From Virgibacillus indicus (lineage in GTDB: Bacteria > Bacillota > Bacilli > Bacillales > Amphibacillaceae), in NCBI RefSeq assembly GCF_002266285.1, contig NZ_NPMS01000001.1, forward strand, positions 186,001 through 250,000: 64,000 nt of DNA. Direction: 5' to 3'. Below are positions 53,527 through 62,394 of this stretch, one piece after another. Made by a program: the position numbers and the translations under genes. The first letter of the stretch is position 1, and the number at the start of each line of letters is the position of its first letter. Under the pieces are notes generated by a model. That model made no database searches. It worked only from the letters and a program-made list of their open reading frames with translations, and was not told where the DNA came from.

Positions 53527-55314
53527 ATGAATCAGTTGATAAAAGAAAAATTAGCTGTTTTGCCTGCACAGCCTGGCTGCTACCTAATGAAAGATAAACA
53601 TAATACAATTATTTATGTTGGCAAATCCAAGCTCTTAAAAAATCGGGTGAGGTCCTATTTCACTGGTGCCAATGACCGAAAAACTCAACGATTGGTTCAG
53701 GAAATCAGAGACTTTGAATATTTTGTAACATCTTCAGAGATAGAAGCACTTATTTTAGAAATGAATTTAATTAAAAAATATGATCCTAAATACAATGTGA
53801 TGCTAAAGGATGACAAATCCTATCCTTATTTAAAAATAACCTCCGAGCGGCATCCGCAATTATTGATTACAAGAAAGCTGAAAAAAGATAGAGGAAAGTA
53901 TTTTGGACCTTATCCAAATGTAATAGCAGCTAAGGAAACGAAAAAGCTGCTCGACCGTTTATACCCGTTGAGAAAATGCAATAATCCGCCCGGACGGCCA
54001 TGCCTTTATTATCATATGGGGCAGTGTCTTGCCTGCAGTGAACAGCCACCTCCAAAAGAAACATATAAAGAAATCGTGCAAAGTATAACTTCTTTTTTAA
54101 ATGGAGGATATAAAGGAATTAAAAAAGACTTGAGTGAAAAAATGTATGAGGCCAGTGAACAGCTAAATTTTGAGCGGGCGAAAGAACTGCGTGATCAAAT
54201 CCAGCATATTGAAATTGTCATGGAACAGCAGAAAATGACGCTAAATGAACAGAGAGACATTGATATTTTCGGATTTAGTGTGGATAAGGGCTGGATATGT
54301 ATTCAGACATTCTTTGTCAGGCAGGGAAGTCTGATAGAAAGGGATGTAGCGATTTTTCCATTTTTTGATTCTCCGGAAGAAACATTTGTCAGCTATATAG
54401 GCAGGTTTTACCTTCACCAGAATCACCTAAAACCAAAACAAATTCTTGTGCCAATTGGAACAGACGATGAATTACTTAAAGAACTACTGCAAATCGATGT
54501 TCACACACCATACAGAGGCCGTAAAAAAGATTTAGTTGAGCTGGCAAAGAAAAATGCATCCATCGCCCTGACTGAGAAGTTTTCTTTAATTGAACGGGAT
54601 GAAGCACGGACGATTTTAGCTGTCGAACAATTAGGGGAAATATTAAATATAGAAATACCACATCGAATAGAGGCCTTTGATAATTCCAATATCCAGGGTA
54701 CTGATCCCGTCTCAGCAATGGTAGTTTTTACAGACGGCAAGCCAGATAAAAAAGAATACCGTAAATATAAAATTAAAGATGTTGAAGGCCCGGATGACTA
54801 TGAAACAATGAGAGAAGTTATCCGGAGAAGATATACGAGAGTATTAAAAGAAAATCTTCCGCTACCGGATTTAATTATTGTGGATGGTGGAAAAGGGCAA
54901 ATGAGTTCAGCAATTGATGTATTGGAAAATGAATTGGGACTCGACATTCCTTTAGCCGGGTTGGCGAAGGATGATAAACATAAGACAAGTGAACTGCTAT
55001 ATGGGGAACCGCCTATGGTAATCCCACTGTCAAGACAGTCCCAGGAATTTTATCTCGTTCAGCGAATACAGGACGAGGTACACAGATTTGCAATTTCATT
55101 TCATCGTCAGCTTCGCGGGAAAAGTTTATTCCAATCGGAACTTGACAAAATACCCGGGATTGGCGAAAAACGCAGAAGACTGCTTTTAACTCATTTTAAG
55201 TCCATCAATGAAATAAAAAATGCTGCTTTAGAAGAAATCACCAAATTGGGCATTCCGAAGAATATTGCAGAAGAGATTGGTAAGCATTTAAAGCAAAAAG
55301 AGAATAAGAGGTAA
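53527..55314 (+). CDS. uvrC: Excinuclease ABC subunit C
   Basis: Makes both incisions in nucleotide excision repair. The 595-residue protein has the N-terminal GIY-YIG nuclease (about 14-91, with [20 protein letters not shown]), a cysteine cluster ([20 protein letters not shown], about 152-171), the UVR domain that contacts UvrB (about 197-232), the RNase H-like C-terminal nuclease (about 385-540, with [17 protein letters not shown] and IVDGGKGQ), and a tandem helix-hairpin-helix (about 550-595). All parts are intact. The 52-bp tandem repeat region follows; lysC, present here in B. subtilis, is missing. Confidence 0.96.
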   Translation: MNQLIKEKLAVLPAQPGCYLMKDKHNTIIYVGKSKLLKNRVRSYFTGANDRKTQRLVQEIRDFEYFVTSSEIEALILEMNLIKKYDPKYNVMLKDDKSYPYLKITSERHPQLLITRKLKKDRGKYFGPYPNVIAAKETKKLLDRLYPLRKCNNPPGRPCLYYHMGQCLACSEQPPPKETYKEIVQSITSFLNGGYKGIKKDLSEKMYEASEQLNFERAKELRDQIQHIEIVMEQQKMTLNEQRDIDIFGFSVDKGWICIQTFFVRQGSLIERDVAIFPFFDSPEETFVSYIGRFYLHQNHLKPKQILVPIGTDDELLKELLQIDVHTPYRGRKKDLVELAKKNASIALTEKFSLIERDEARTILAVEQLGEILNIEIPHRIEAFDNSNIQGTDPVSAMVVFTDGKPDKKEYRKYKIKDVEGPDDYETMREVIRRRYTRVLKENLPLPDLIIVDGGKGQMSSAIDVLENELGLDIPLAGLAKDDKHKTSELLYGEPPMVIPLSRQSQEFYLVQRIQDEVHRFAISFHRQLRGKSLFQSELDKIPGIGEKRRRLLLTHFKSINEIKNAALEEITKLGIPKNIAEEIGKHLKQKENKR

Positions 55315-55344
55315 GTCTAAAAGATCGTTGTTTTTGACATGAAA

Positions 55345-55928
55345 TCTATAAACTGCGACGTAATTACTCTGTTGATTTCAACTTCGGACGGATGTTTCGC
55401 GGGTTGAACGGATTATCAGGATTTGGGGTACTTCTCTGAGCCCAACAGCTAGAAAACAATAGCCAACGGTCACATAGAGCGCTTCTCTGGGCCCAAACAA
55501 CCAGAAACAAGTTGCCACCGGTCACATAGAGCGACTCTCTAAGCCCGAACAACCAGAAACAAGTAGCCACCCGTCACATAGAGCGACTCTCTGTGCCCAA
55601 ATAGCCAGAAACAAGTTGCTACTGGTCACATAGAGCGACTCTCTAAGCCCGAACAACCAGAAACAAGTTGCCACTCGTCACATAGAGCGGCTCTTTGTGC
55701 CCAAATAGCCAGAAACAAGTTGCTAGTGGTCACATAGAGCGACTCTCTAAGCCCAAATAGCCAGAAATAAGTAGCCACCGGTCACATAGAGCGCTTCTCT
55801 GGGCCCAAACAACCAAAAACAAGTTTCTATCGGTCACATAGAGAGTGGCTGATATGAGAAGAATGGTTATATTTCCTGAGCGGCCGATGGAATTATCATC
55901 GCCGGTTTTAGTTCGTAGTTTACATCAA
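55345..55928. repeat. Intergenic element C, bounded by the terminal signatures of elements A and B
   Basis: The left end TCTATAAACTGCGACGTAATT (from 55345) and the right end, which reads TTGATGTAAACTACGAAC on the minus strand (ending about 55928), are the same two signatures seen at elements A and B, in reversed order. Inside is the 52-bp tandem array rather than the GC-rich arms. The element occupies the uvrC-yslB gap. Confidence 0.75.
55431..55844. repeat. 52-bp tandem repeat array, eight copies
   Basis: The conserved core GTCACATAGAG starts at 55469, 55521, 55573, 55625, 55677, 55729, 55781 and 55833, each exactly 52 bp after the last. The whole unit is conserved (TCTCT-n2-GCCCAAA, CCAGAAACAAGT, CGGTCACATAGAGCG), with scattered substitutions and no length change. 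In several units CACATAGAG and the following CTCTCTGTG form an imperfect dyad. There are no unique spacers, so it is not a CRISPR. Confidence 0.95.
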
Positions 55929-55973
55929 CTGCGTGGATTTAAAATCAACAAATTTATGATATGAGCCTAAGTA

Positions 55974-56016
55974 AAAAAACTGCAACTCTAAAATTATCTG
56001 GAGTGCAGTTTTTTAT
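55974..56016 (-). terminator. Terminator of yslB
   Basis: A stem of about 14 bp with one bulge (55974-55988 with 56001-56014) gives a T run on the minus strand directly after the yslB stop. Confidence 0.8.
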
Positions 56017-56017
56017 A

Positions 56018-56458
56018 TTATTTAATACTTGTAAATACAACCTTCAATTCAACCTGATGTATTTTATAATTGATTTCTTCTACACATTCATATTCAGTTT
56101 CATTGATCAGCTGCAGGGCTTCTGCAAGAAATCCTGCTTCCAGGCGAAAATCATCAAAAGAAGCTTGCAGGCGTTCAGCAACAGAATCTGCCATCAGATG
56201 AAAAATAAGTTCTTTCTTTTTTTCTTTTATTAATTCCAGTCGTCCCCAGCCTAATCTATCAAAAATATAAACAATATCTTCTATTGTATCAATCTCCAGT
56301 TTTCTCGCCAGGTCTTTTCCCATGAAATATAAGAGAGTATCAGACTGATCACCCAGTATTTCAGGCAAACTAACGTACCGCAGGATATCATAACCTGCCC
56401 CGGCTGTATTTAGTTCATCTAAAAGGGAAATGGGTAATAGCTCTGTTTTTTTAGACAT
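56018..56458 (-). CDS. yslB: YslB, DUF2507 protein
   Basis: A cytosolic protein of 146 residues in the DUF2507 family, close in length to B. subtilis YslB; it has a V4R-like fold by family resemblance and no established function. The central stretch FMGKDLARKLEIDTIEDI and GWGRLELIKEKKKELIFHL, then RLEAGFLAEALQLINETEY, are the conserved blocks. The start at 56458 follows AAAGGATG; the frame is open further upstream without a better site. In B. subtilis it is co-oriented with sdhC; here it lies on the opposite strand, so the segment has been rearranged. Confidence 0.85.
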   Translation of the reverse strand: MSKKTELLPISLLDELNTAGAGYDILRYVSLPEILGDQSDTLLYFMGKDLARKLEIDTIEDIVYIFDRLGWGRLELIKEKKKELIFHLMADSVAERLQASFDDFRLEAGFLAEALQLINETEYECVEEINYKIHQVELKVVFTSIK

Positions 56459-56633
56459 GCTGTTCATCCTTTCATTGGGAAGCAATCGTTGTGCCCACAT
56501 TAAAATGTTTACTATAGTATACTTATCATATTATCTATTTTATCCAATGATTTCGCAAGCATCTTTGTAAATCTATTATTGGACAAATTGATATGCTATT
56601 TATCACATTACAAAATTTTGATGTCCCCTTATC

Positions 56634-56686
56634 TTGACGCTTTTTGATGTTAGAAGTACAATAAATATGTCACAAATTGTACAATT
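56634..56686 (+). promoter_or_regulatory. sdhCAB promoter with a palindrome at the start site
   Basis: TTGACG (56634-56639) and TACAAT (56657-56662) are 17 bp apart, putting the start near 56669 and giving a leader of about 107 nt. A perfect 12-bp palindrome AATTGTACAATT lies at 56675-56686, just inside the transcript, and could be an operator. The yslB promoter, on the other strand, was not resolved. Confidence 0.65.
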
Positions 56687-56775
56687 CTTAAATCAGCTGG
56701 ATTTCGCCTTTGAAATTCATTGTATATGAGAATTGTGAAAAATGAATTGAACAGTCAAACTAAGGGGGGTAACAC

Positions 56776-57396
56776 ATGGCAGAGCATCGTGAGTTTTTTA
56801 GCAGAAGATTACACTCACTATTAGGCGTGATTCCAATTGGAATATTTCTGGTTCAGCACTTAGTGGTGAATCATTTTGCTGTGTACGGTGAAGAAAGCTT
56901 TAACAAGGCAGCAGGTTTTATGGCAGGGCTTCCATTCGTTTTACTTTTGGAAACTTTTGTAATCTATCTGCCTATTTTGTTTCATGCAGTTTTAGGGGTA
57001 TACATTGTTTTTGTAGCAAGAAATAATCCTCGAAACTATGGATATTTCCGTAACTGGATGTTCTATCTGCAGCGAATTACCGGAATCATTACATTAGTCT
57101 TTATTGCGTGGCATGTATGGGAAACTCGTATTCAGATTGGAATGGGAAATGTAGAATTAAATTACAGCCTGATGGAAAATATTCTATCAAATCCATTCAT
57201 GTTCTGGTTCTACATTATTGGTGTAATTTCTGCTGTATTCCATTTTTCAAATGGATTATGGAGCTTTTTGGTATCCTGGGGTATTACACAGTCGCCAAAA
57301 TCACAAAAAATCGCTACATACGCAACAGTGCTTGTATTTTTAGCAGTAAGCTATCTTGGTGTCAGAACACTAATTCAATTTGCTTACGGAGCTTAG
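56776..57396 (+). CDS. sdhC: Succinate dehydrogenase cytochrome b558 subunit
   Basis: The membrane anchor of succinate:menaquinone reductase. At 206 residues with five hydrophobic helices (about 12-35, 52-78, 92-118, 138-162 and 175-198) it is the single-anchor, two-haem type B enzyme of Bacillus. Candidate haem-binding histidines are in VQHLVVNHF, FHAVLGVY, AWHVWETR and FHFSNGLW. A G-rich ribosome binding site precedes the ATG. sdhA follows 30 bp later. Confidence 0.94.
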   Translation: MAEHREFFSRRLHSLLGVIPIGIFLVQHLVVNHFAVYGEESFNKAAGFMAGLPFVLLLETFVIYLPILFHAVLGVYIVFVARNNPRNYGYFRNWMFYLQRITGIITLVFIAWHVWETRIQIGMGNVELNYSLMENILSNPFMFWFYIIGVISAVFHFSNGLWSFLVSWGITQSPKSQKIATYATVLVFLAVSYLGVRTLIQFAYGA

Positions 57397-57426
57397 TTTA
57401 AAGAAATAAGGGAGTGAGTCAGTATT

Positions 57427-59178
57427 ATGGGTAATCGTAAAATCGCTATTGTCGGCGGAGGGCTTGCCGGCTTAATGGCAGCAATAAAAGCAGCGGAGGC
57501 AGGAGTCAATGTTGATCTCTTTTCCATTGTTCCTGTTAAACGCTCTCACTCTGTATGTGCCCAAGGTGGTATAAATGGTGCGGTTAATACAAAAGGGGAA
57601 GGGGATTCTCCTGACATCCACTTTGATGATACAGTTTATGGCGGAGATTTCCTTGCAAATCAGCCGCCTGTAAAAGCAATGTGTGATGCTGCACCGAGTA
57701 TTATTAATATGCTGGATCGTATGGGTGTCATGTTTAACCGTACACCAGAAGGCTTGCTTGATTTCCGTCGATTTGGCGGTACACAGCACCACCGTACAGC
57801 ATATGCGGGGGCAACTACAGGGCAGCAGCTATTGTATGCCTTGGATGAACAGGTTCGCCGTTATGAAGTAGAAGGCCTCGTAACAAAATACGAGGGATGG
57901 GAATTTGTTGAAGCAGTAATTGATGAAGATGGTGTTGGAAGAGGTATTGTAGCTCAAAGCATTACATCACATGAAATTAAAGCTTTCCCTTCTGATGCTA
58001 CTATTTTTGCAACCGGGGGCCCGGGGATCATATTTGGAAAATCAACAAACTCCATGATAAATACCGGATCTGCTGCAAGTATGCTTTATCAGCAGGGTGC
58101 TAAATATGCGAATGGGGAATTTATTCAAATTCATCCGACAGCAATTCCCGGTGATGATAAATTACGTCTTATGAGTGAATCCGCCCGTGGTGAGGGTGGA
58201 CGCATCTGGACATATAAAGATGGAGAACCATGGTACTTCCTTGAGGAAAAATATCCTGCTTACGGAAACCTGGTACCTCGTGATATTGCTACACGTGAAA
58301 TATTTGATGTTTGTGTAAACCAGAAACTTGGTATAAATGGGGAAAATATGGTTTATCTTGACCTTTCACATAAAGATCCAAAAGAATTGGATATTAAGCT
58401 TGGCGGAATCATTGAAATCTATGAGAAATTTGTTGGGGAAGACCCACGAAAAGTACCAATGAAAATATTCCCTGCGGTTCACTATTCAATGGGCGGATTA
58501 TGGGTTGATTATGATCAAATGACAAGCATCCCTGGAATCTTTGCCTGTGGAGAATGTGATTATTCACAGCATGGAGGAAACCGCTTAGGTGCGAATTCAC
58601 TGCTATCCGCGATTTATGGTGGTTCAGTGGCAGGGCCTAGTGCGATTAACTATGTTGATGGCCTTGATAAACATGTTGATGATATTGATCCGGAATTATT
58701 TGAAACAAAAGAAAAAGTAGAACAAGAGAAATTCGAAGCACTTATGAAAATGGATGGCGAAGAAAATGCTTATCAAATCCATAAGGAGCTTGGTGAGTGG
58801 ATGACTGACAACGTTACAGTTGTTAGAAAAAATGAAAACCTGCTGAAAACAGATGAGAAAATTAAAGAACTTCTGGAGCGCTTTGAGAATATTAACATTA
58901 ATGATACATCACGCTGGAGCAATCAGGGTGTAATGTTTACACGCCAGCTTAAGAACATGCTGCATTTAGCACGTGTGATTACAATTGGTGCATATAACCG
59001 TAATGAAAGCCGCGGTGCACATTATAAGCCTGATTTCCCTAAACGTAATGATGAAGAATGGCTGAAAACTACTATTGCTGAATTCGATAAAGAGACGGAA
59101 TCACCAGTATTTTCATTTGAAGAGGTTGATACTTCATTGATTCCGCCACGTGAACGTGACTATACTAAAAAACACTAA
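57427..59178 (+). CDS. sdhA: Succinate dehydrogenase flavoprotein subunit
   Basis: The FAD-carrying subunit that oxidises succinate to fumarate. The 583-residue protein has the dinucleotide fold VGGGLAGLMAAIKAAEAG (about 9-26), the FAD-attachment region HSVCAQGGINGAVN (about 40-53, with the flavin-linking His in this motif), the capping-domain substrate residues around RGEGGRIW and VHYSMGGLWVDY (about 351-362), and GECDYSQHGGNRLGANSLLSAIYGG (about 377-401). It overlaps the ATG that precedes sdhB by 1 bp but not the true start. Confidence 0.97.
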   Translation: MGNRKIAIVGGGLAGLMAAIKAAEAGVNVDLFSIVPVKRSHSVCAQGGINGAVNTKGEGDSPDIHFDDTVYGGDFLANQPPVKAMCDAAPSIINMLDRMGVMFNRTPEGLLDFRRFGGTQHHRTAYAGATTGQQLLYALDEQVRRYEVEGLVTKYEGWEFVEAVIDEDGVGRGIVAQSITSHEIKAFPSDATIFATGGPGIIFGKSTNSMINTGSAASMLYQQGAKYANGEFIQIHPTAIPGDDKLRLMSESARGEGGRIWTYKDGEPWYFLEEKYPAYGNLVPRDIATREIFDVCVNQKLGINGENMVYLDLSHKDPKELDIKLGGIIEIYEKFVGEDPRKVPMKIFPAVHYSMGGLWVDYDQMTSIPGIFACGECDYSQHGGNRLGANSLLSAIYGGSVAGPSAINYVDGLDKHVDDIDPELFETKEKVEQEKFEALMKMDGEENAYQIHKELGEWMTDNVTVVRKNENLLKTDEKIKELLERFENININDTSRWSNQGVMFTRQLKNMLHLARVITIGAYNRNESRGAHYKPDFPKRNDEEWLKTTIAEFDKETESPVFSFEEVDTSLIPPRERDYTKKH

Positions 59179-59195
59179 TGGGGGAGGAAAATAGA

Positions 59196-59960
59196 ATGGC
59201 TGAGCAAAGTACTGTAACATTTATTATAACCCGTCAGGACAGCCCTGATTCTGCTCCTTACCAGGAAACATTCAATATTCCATATCGTAAAAATATGAAT
59301 GTTATTTCCGGCTTAATGGAAATTCGCAGAAATCCAATAAATGCGGATGGAGAAAAAACAACTCCTATTTATTGGGATATGAACTGTCTGGAAGAAGTTT
59401 GTGGAGCATGTTCCATGGTAATCAATGGTACGGCAAGACAATCCTGCGCTGCACTTGTTGACCAGCTGGAACAGCCAATTCGACTGGAACCAATGTCAAC
59501 ATTCCCTGTCGTACGTGATTTAATTGTAGACCGTGAACGGATGTTTGATGCTTTAAAACAAATTAAAGCATGGATTCCTATTGATGGTACGTATGATCTT
59601 GGACCAGGTCCGCGTATGCCTGAGAAAAAACGTCAATGGGCATATGAATTATCTAAATGTATGTCTTGTGGTGTGTGTCTGGAGGCTTGTCCAAATGTAA
59701 ATGATAAATCTAACTTTATCGGACCAGCCGCACTGTCACAGGCTCGACTATTTAATGCACATCCGACTGGTGAAATGAACGCGAGTGAGAGACTTCACGG
59801 CTTAATGGAAGATGGCGGGATTGATGGATGCGGAAATGCACAAAACTGTGTGCAGGTCTGTCCAAAAGGGATTCCACTGACCACATCTATTGCAGCAATG
59901 AACCGTGCTACAAATATTCAGGCATTTAAAGACTTCTTTGGAAGTGACAATGCACATTAA
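59196..59960 (+). CDS. sdhB: Succinate dehydrogenase iron-sulfur subunit
   Basis: Transfers electrons from the flavin to menaquinone through three iron-sulfur clusters. The start at 59196, 8 nt after GGGGAGG (59181-59187), gives 254 residues, one more than B. subtilis; the ATG at 59178 would precede that site. The cluster ligands are CLEEVCGACS with a later Cys (2Fe-2S, about 63-90), CMSCGVCLEACP (4Fe-4S, about 153-164) and CGNAQNCVQVCPKG (3Fe-4S, about 210-223). It completes the sdhCAB operon. Confidence 0.96.
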   Translation: MAEQSTVTFIITRQDSPDSAPYQETFNIPYRKNMNVISGLMEIRRNPINADGEKTTPIYWDMNCLEEVCGACSMVINGTARQSCAALVDQLEQPIRLEPMSTFPVVRDLIVDRERMFDALKQIKAWIPIDGTYDLGPGPRMPEKKRQWAYELSKCMSCGVCLEACPNVNDKSNFIGPAALSQARLFNAHPTGEMNASERLHGLMEDGGIDGCGNAQNCVQVCPKGIPLTTSIAAMNRATNIQAFKDFFGSDNAH

Positions 59961-59983
59961 TAAGCAATAAATCCGAAATTGCC

Positions 59984-60020
59984 TGGCCTCTGCAACTTTA
60001 CGCAGGGGCCACTTTTCTTA
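59984..60020 (+). terminator. Terminator after sdhB
   Basis: A 10-bp stem with one G-T pair (59984-59993 with 60002-60011, 8-nt loop) is followed by a T-rich stretch. Confidence 0.82.
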
Positions 60021-60039
60021 TATTTGGAGGGGAAGCACA

Positions 60040-60483
60040 TTGAAATCGATAACATACATTGAAGAAATAAATGAGTGGCGTTCAGAATTCAAATTTTCGA
60101 TTCCGATAAACATTCGGTTTTCTGAAACAGATATGTTTGGCCATGTAAATAATGTGTCTGTTTTTATTTATTTTGAAGAAGCACGCATAGAATTTTTAAA
60201 ATCCCTCGGTTTATTTGGTGATGTAACTAGTGATGAAGGGGTGCCGATTGTTGCAGATCTGCAATGTGATTATCTGAAACAGATGTATTTTAATGATAGT
60301 GTTCAACTCTTTGCAAAAGCCAATCATGTTGGCAGCACATCGATTGATATTCACTATATGGCAATTAATGACAGGGATGAGATTACAGTTACCGGCAGAG
60401 GCAGATTGGTATATGTTAATCCGAATACTGGAAAACCAGTCCCATTAAGTGAATCTATGAAAGATAAGCTCTTAGAGGCTTAA
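60040..60483 (+). CDS. ysmA: YsmA, 4-hydroxybenzoyl-CoA thioesterase-like protein
   Basis: A 147-residue hotdog-fold acyl-CoA thioesterase. The active-site block is RFSETDMFGHVNNVSVFIYFEEAR (about 23-46), with the catalytic Asp of the 4HBT class. The start is TTG, 7 nt after GGAGGGG. The thioester substrate is unknown. It lies between sdhB and gerE, as ysmA does in B. subtilis, and ends at a bidirectional terminator shared with gerE. Confidence 0.85.
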   Translation: MKSITYIEEINEWRSEFKFSIPINIRFSETDMFGHVNNVSVFIYFEEARIEFLKSLGLFGDVTSDEGVPIVADLQCDYLKQMYFNDSVQLFAKANHVGSTSIDIHYMAINDRDEITVTGRGRLVYVNPNTGKPVPLSESMKDKLLEA

Positions 60484-60514
60484 TAAAGGTGGCTTTGATC
60501 ATTGTGATAACAAA

Positions 60515-60554
60515 AACAAAACCGACTTCCAATTAAGGAAAGTCGGTTTTGTTT
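60515..60554. terminator. Bidirectional terminator between ysmA and gerE
   Basis: A stem of about 17 bp with one bulge (60515-60530 with 60537-60554), A-rich on the left and T-rich on the right, lies between the convergent genes and reaches the gerE stop codon. Confidence 0.85.
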
Positions 60555-60777
60555 AGAGCTTTAGTTCCCCCATGCGAAGGAGCTCTACAACTGCCTGTGA
60601 TCGCCCCTTGACTCCCAGCTTTTGCATAGCATTTGAAATGTGGTTCCGGACAGTTTTTTCAGATATATACAGTTCCTGGGCAATTTCCTTGGTTGTTTTG
60701 TCTTGTACTAACAGTTCGAATACTTCTTTTTCACGTTTAGTCAGTAATTGCTTCGGTTTATACTCGTTGTCCTTCAA
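60553..60777 (-). CDS. gerE: Spore coat and germination regulator GerE
   Basis: A DNA-binding regulator of late mother-cell genes, including spore coat genes, acting with sigma-K. The 74-residue protein is a bare LuxR-type helix-turn-helix domain; TKREKEVFELLVQDKTTKEIA and SEKTVRNHISNAMQKLGVKG are almost identical to B. subtilis GerE. GGAGGG precedes the ATG. A sigma-K-like promoter lies upstream. Its presence shows that the organism makes spores with the standard coat programme. Confidence 0.96.
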   Translation of the reverse strand: MKDNEYKPKQLLTKREKEVFELLVQDKTTKEIAQELYISEKTVRNHISNAMQKLGVKGRSQAVVELLRMGELKL

Positions 60778-60842
60778 ATGTTAACCCCTCCTTGCTGTCA
60801 TAGAGCTGCAGATTGAAGGGAAATTATTTAGTCTATACAGCT

Positions 60843-60865
60843 TATGTGCTAAAGCGAAAACGGTG
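60843..60865 (-). promoter_or_regulatory. Possible sigma-K promoter of gerE
   Basis: On the minus strand CACC (60862-60865) and CATA (60843-60846) are positioned like the AC and CATA elements of sigma-K promoters, with 16 bp between AC and CATA. The outer -10 bases fit imperfectly. Confidence 0.35.
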
Positions 60866-61002
60866 AGTATATTAATGAACTTCGGCAATTATTTGATGAC
60901 TTTTAGTACTTCCTCTTTAAGATAATAGTGATTTTCCATGTTGACATTCATTTTATGCTAAAATAATGTATAATCAGATGAAAATAGCAGGGGGTTACAC
61001 TT

Positions 61003-61467
61003 TTGACGGAGACTACACCATCAGATACAATAAAAAAATTAGAGAAGCGCATGCGTTATATATCCGGAATTATCAAACAAAATGGACGAAAAATTTTAAA
61101 TAATTATCCGATCACATCTCCACAATTTGTTGCATTGCAATGGCTGCTTGAAGAAGGAGATCTGACTATTGGTGAATTATCAAATAAAATCAGTCTTGCG
61201 TTTAGCACAACAACTGATTTGGTTGACCGGATGGAAAAAAACGATCTGGTTGAGAGAATACGCAGTACTACGGATCGCCGTGTTGTGCGTATTCATGTTC
61301 TGGAAAAAGGAAAAACAATTATCCATGAAGTAATTGAAAAACGTCAAGAATATCTGGAAGAAGTAATGGAAGAATTCTCGGTGGAGCAAAGAGAAACACT
61401 GCATGAACTCTTAAACTTCTTACATGAGCAAATGAAAATTGTTAATGAAAATCAACAGCAAAGATGA
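61003..61467 (+). CDS. ysmB: MarR-family transcriptional regulator YsmB
   Basis: A 154-residue MarR-type regulator. The winged helix (about 38-105) includes ISPQFVALQWLLEEGDLTIGELSNKISLAFSTTTDLVDRMEK-like helices and the wing RIRSTTDRRVVRIHVLEKG; long N- and C-terminal helices form the dimer interface. The start is TTG, 8 nt after GGGGG. racE begins 9 bp after its stop, so the two are co-transcribed. The regulated genes and ligand are unknown. Position matches B. subtilis ysmB. Confidence 0.88.
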   Translation: MTETTPSDTIKKLEKRMRYISGIIKQNGRKILNNYPITSPQFVALQWLLEEGDLTIGELSNKISLAFSTTTDLVDRMEKNDLVERIRSTTDRRVVRIHVLEKGKTIIHEVIEKRQEYLEEVMEEFSVEQRETLHELLNFLHEQMKIVNENQQQR

Positions 61468-61476
61468 GGCGATTTT

Positions 61477-62280
61477 TTGGAAAAAGCAATAGGGGTTATT
61501 GACTCAGGTGTTGGTGGCCTAACTGTAGCCCATGAACTGATGCGTCAATTACCGAAAGAAAAAATAATCTATTTAGGGGATACCGCTAGATGTCCCTATG
61601 GTCCCAGATCGAAAGCGGAAGTCACGAAATTCACCTGGGAAATGGTAGATTTTTTACAGAAGAAGAACATTAAGATGCTGGTTATCGCTTGCAATACGGC
61701 AACAGCTTTTACATTAAATGAACTTAAGGAAAAACTTGATATACCAGTAATTGGTGTTATTCAGCCTGGTGCACGAGCTGCAATAAAATTTACTATAAAT
61801 AATCATGTAGGAATTATTGGCACAGAGGGAACAATTCGAAGTAGAGCCTATACAAAGGCTTTGAAAAAAATTAAGGCAGAAATAGATGTCAATGCACTGG
61901 CATGTCCGTTATTTGTACCAATGGTGGAGCAGGGTATCCTATCTGGAGAACGGGCAAAGGCTGTTGTGGAAGATTCCTTAGAGCCTATGAAGAATAAATT
62001 AATAGATACGTTGATTCTTGGCTGTACCCATTACCCGCTATTGAAGGAAACTATCCAAGAGGCTATTGGCAATCATGTAACTGTAATATCGTCAAGTGAA
62101 GAAACTGCAAGGGAAACCAGTACGATACTTGAGGTCCATCAAATACAAAATAAAGAGGAAGATATTCCAGTACATGAATTTTATACAACTGGTGAGCTGG
62201 AAATTTTTATTGAAATAGCCAAAAGTATTTTTATCGATCCAAAACTGCAAATGGTTACAATTAAAAAAGCAGTAATTTAG
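61477..62280 (+). CDS. racE: Glutamate racemase
   Basis: Provides D-glutamate for peptidoglycan by interconverting L- and D-glutamate. The 267-residue cofactor-independent enzyme shows DSGVGGLTV (9-17), the first catalytic cysteine Cys72 in ACNTATA and the second, Cys183, in LGCTHYPLL. The start is TTG, with GAGGCG upstream. The gene is called racE (murI) in Bacillus. It is co-transcribed with ysmB and followed by a terminator before gerM. Confidence 0.96.
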   Translation: MEKAIGVIDSGVGGLTVAHELMRQLPKEKIIYLGDTARCPYGPRSKAEVTKFTWEMVDFLQKKNIKMLVIACNTATAFTLNELKEKLDIPVIGVIQPGARAAIKFTINNHVGIIGTEGTIRSRAYTKALKKIKAEIDVNALACPLFVPMVEQGILSGERAKAVVEDSLEPMKNKLIDTLILGCTHYPLLKETIQEAIGNHVTVISSSEETARETSTILEVHQIQNKEEDIPVHEFYTTGELEIFIEIAKSIFIDPKLQMVTIKKAVI

Positions 62281-62284
62281 TTAT

Positions 62285-62325
62285 ATCAGGGTTCTTGAAT
62301 TAATAAGAACTCCTGATTTTTTTTA
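62285..62325 (+). terminator. Terminator after racE
   Basis: A 12-bp stem with a single bulge (62285-62296 with 62305-62317, 8-nt loop) is followed by eight T residues. Confidence 0.87.
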
Positions 62326-62394
62326 TTTGTGTTGGTCTATTTTCCTGATGGGCTCGTATATATAGTAGTACAAACCATCGTGGGAGGGAATCAC

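Noticed and set aside
55364..55570. Minus-strand ORF of 68 codons over the start of the tandem array
   Set aside because: Its peptide simply repeats with the 52-bp units and shifts frame between them, because 52 is not a multiple of 3. It has no ribosome binding site.
55431..55844. CRISPR array
   Set aside because: The whole 52-bp unit is conserved; there are no unique spacers, and no cas genes are nearby.
62329..62394. Upstream extension of gerM
   Set aside because: It would place 22 residues before the lipoprotein signal peptide, and the good ribosome binding site precedes 62395.
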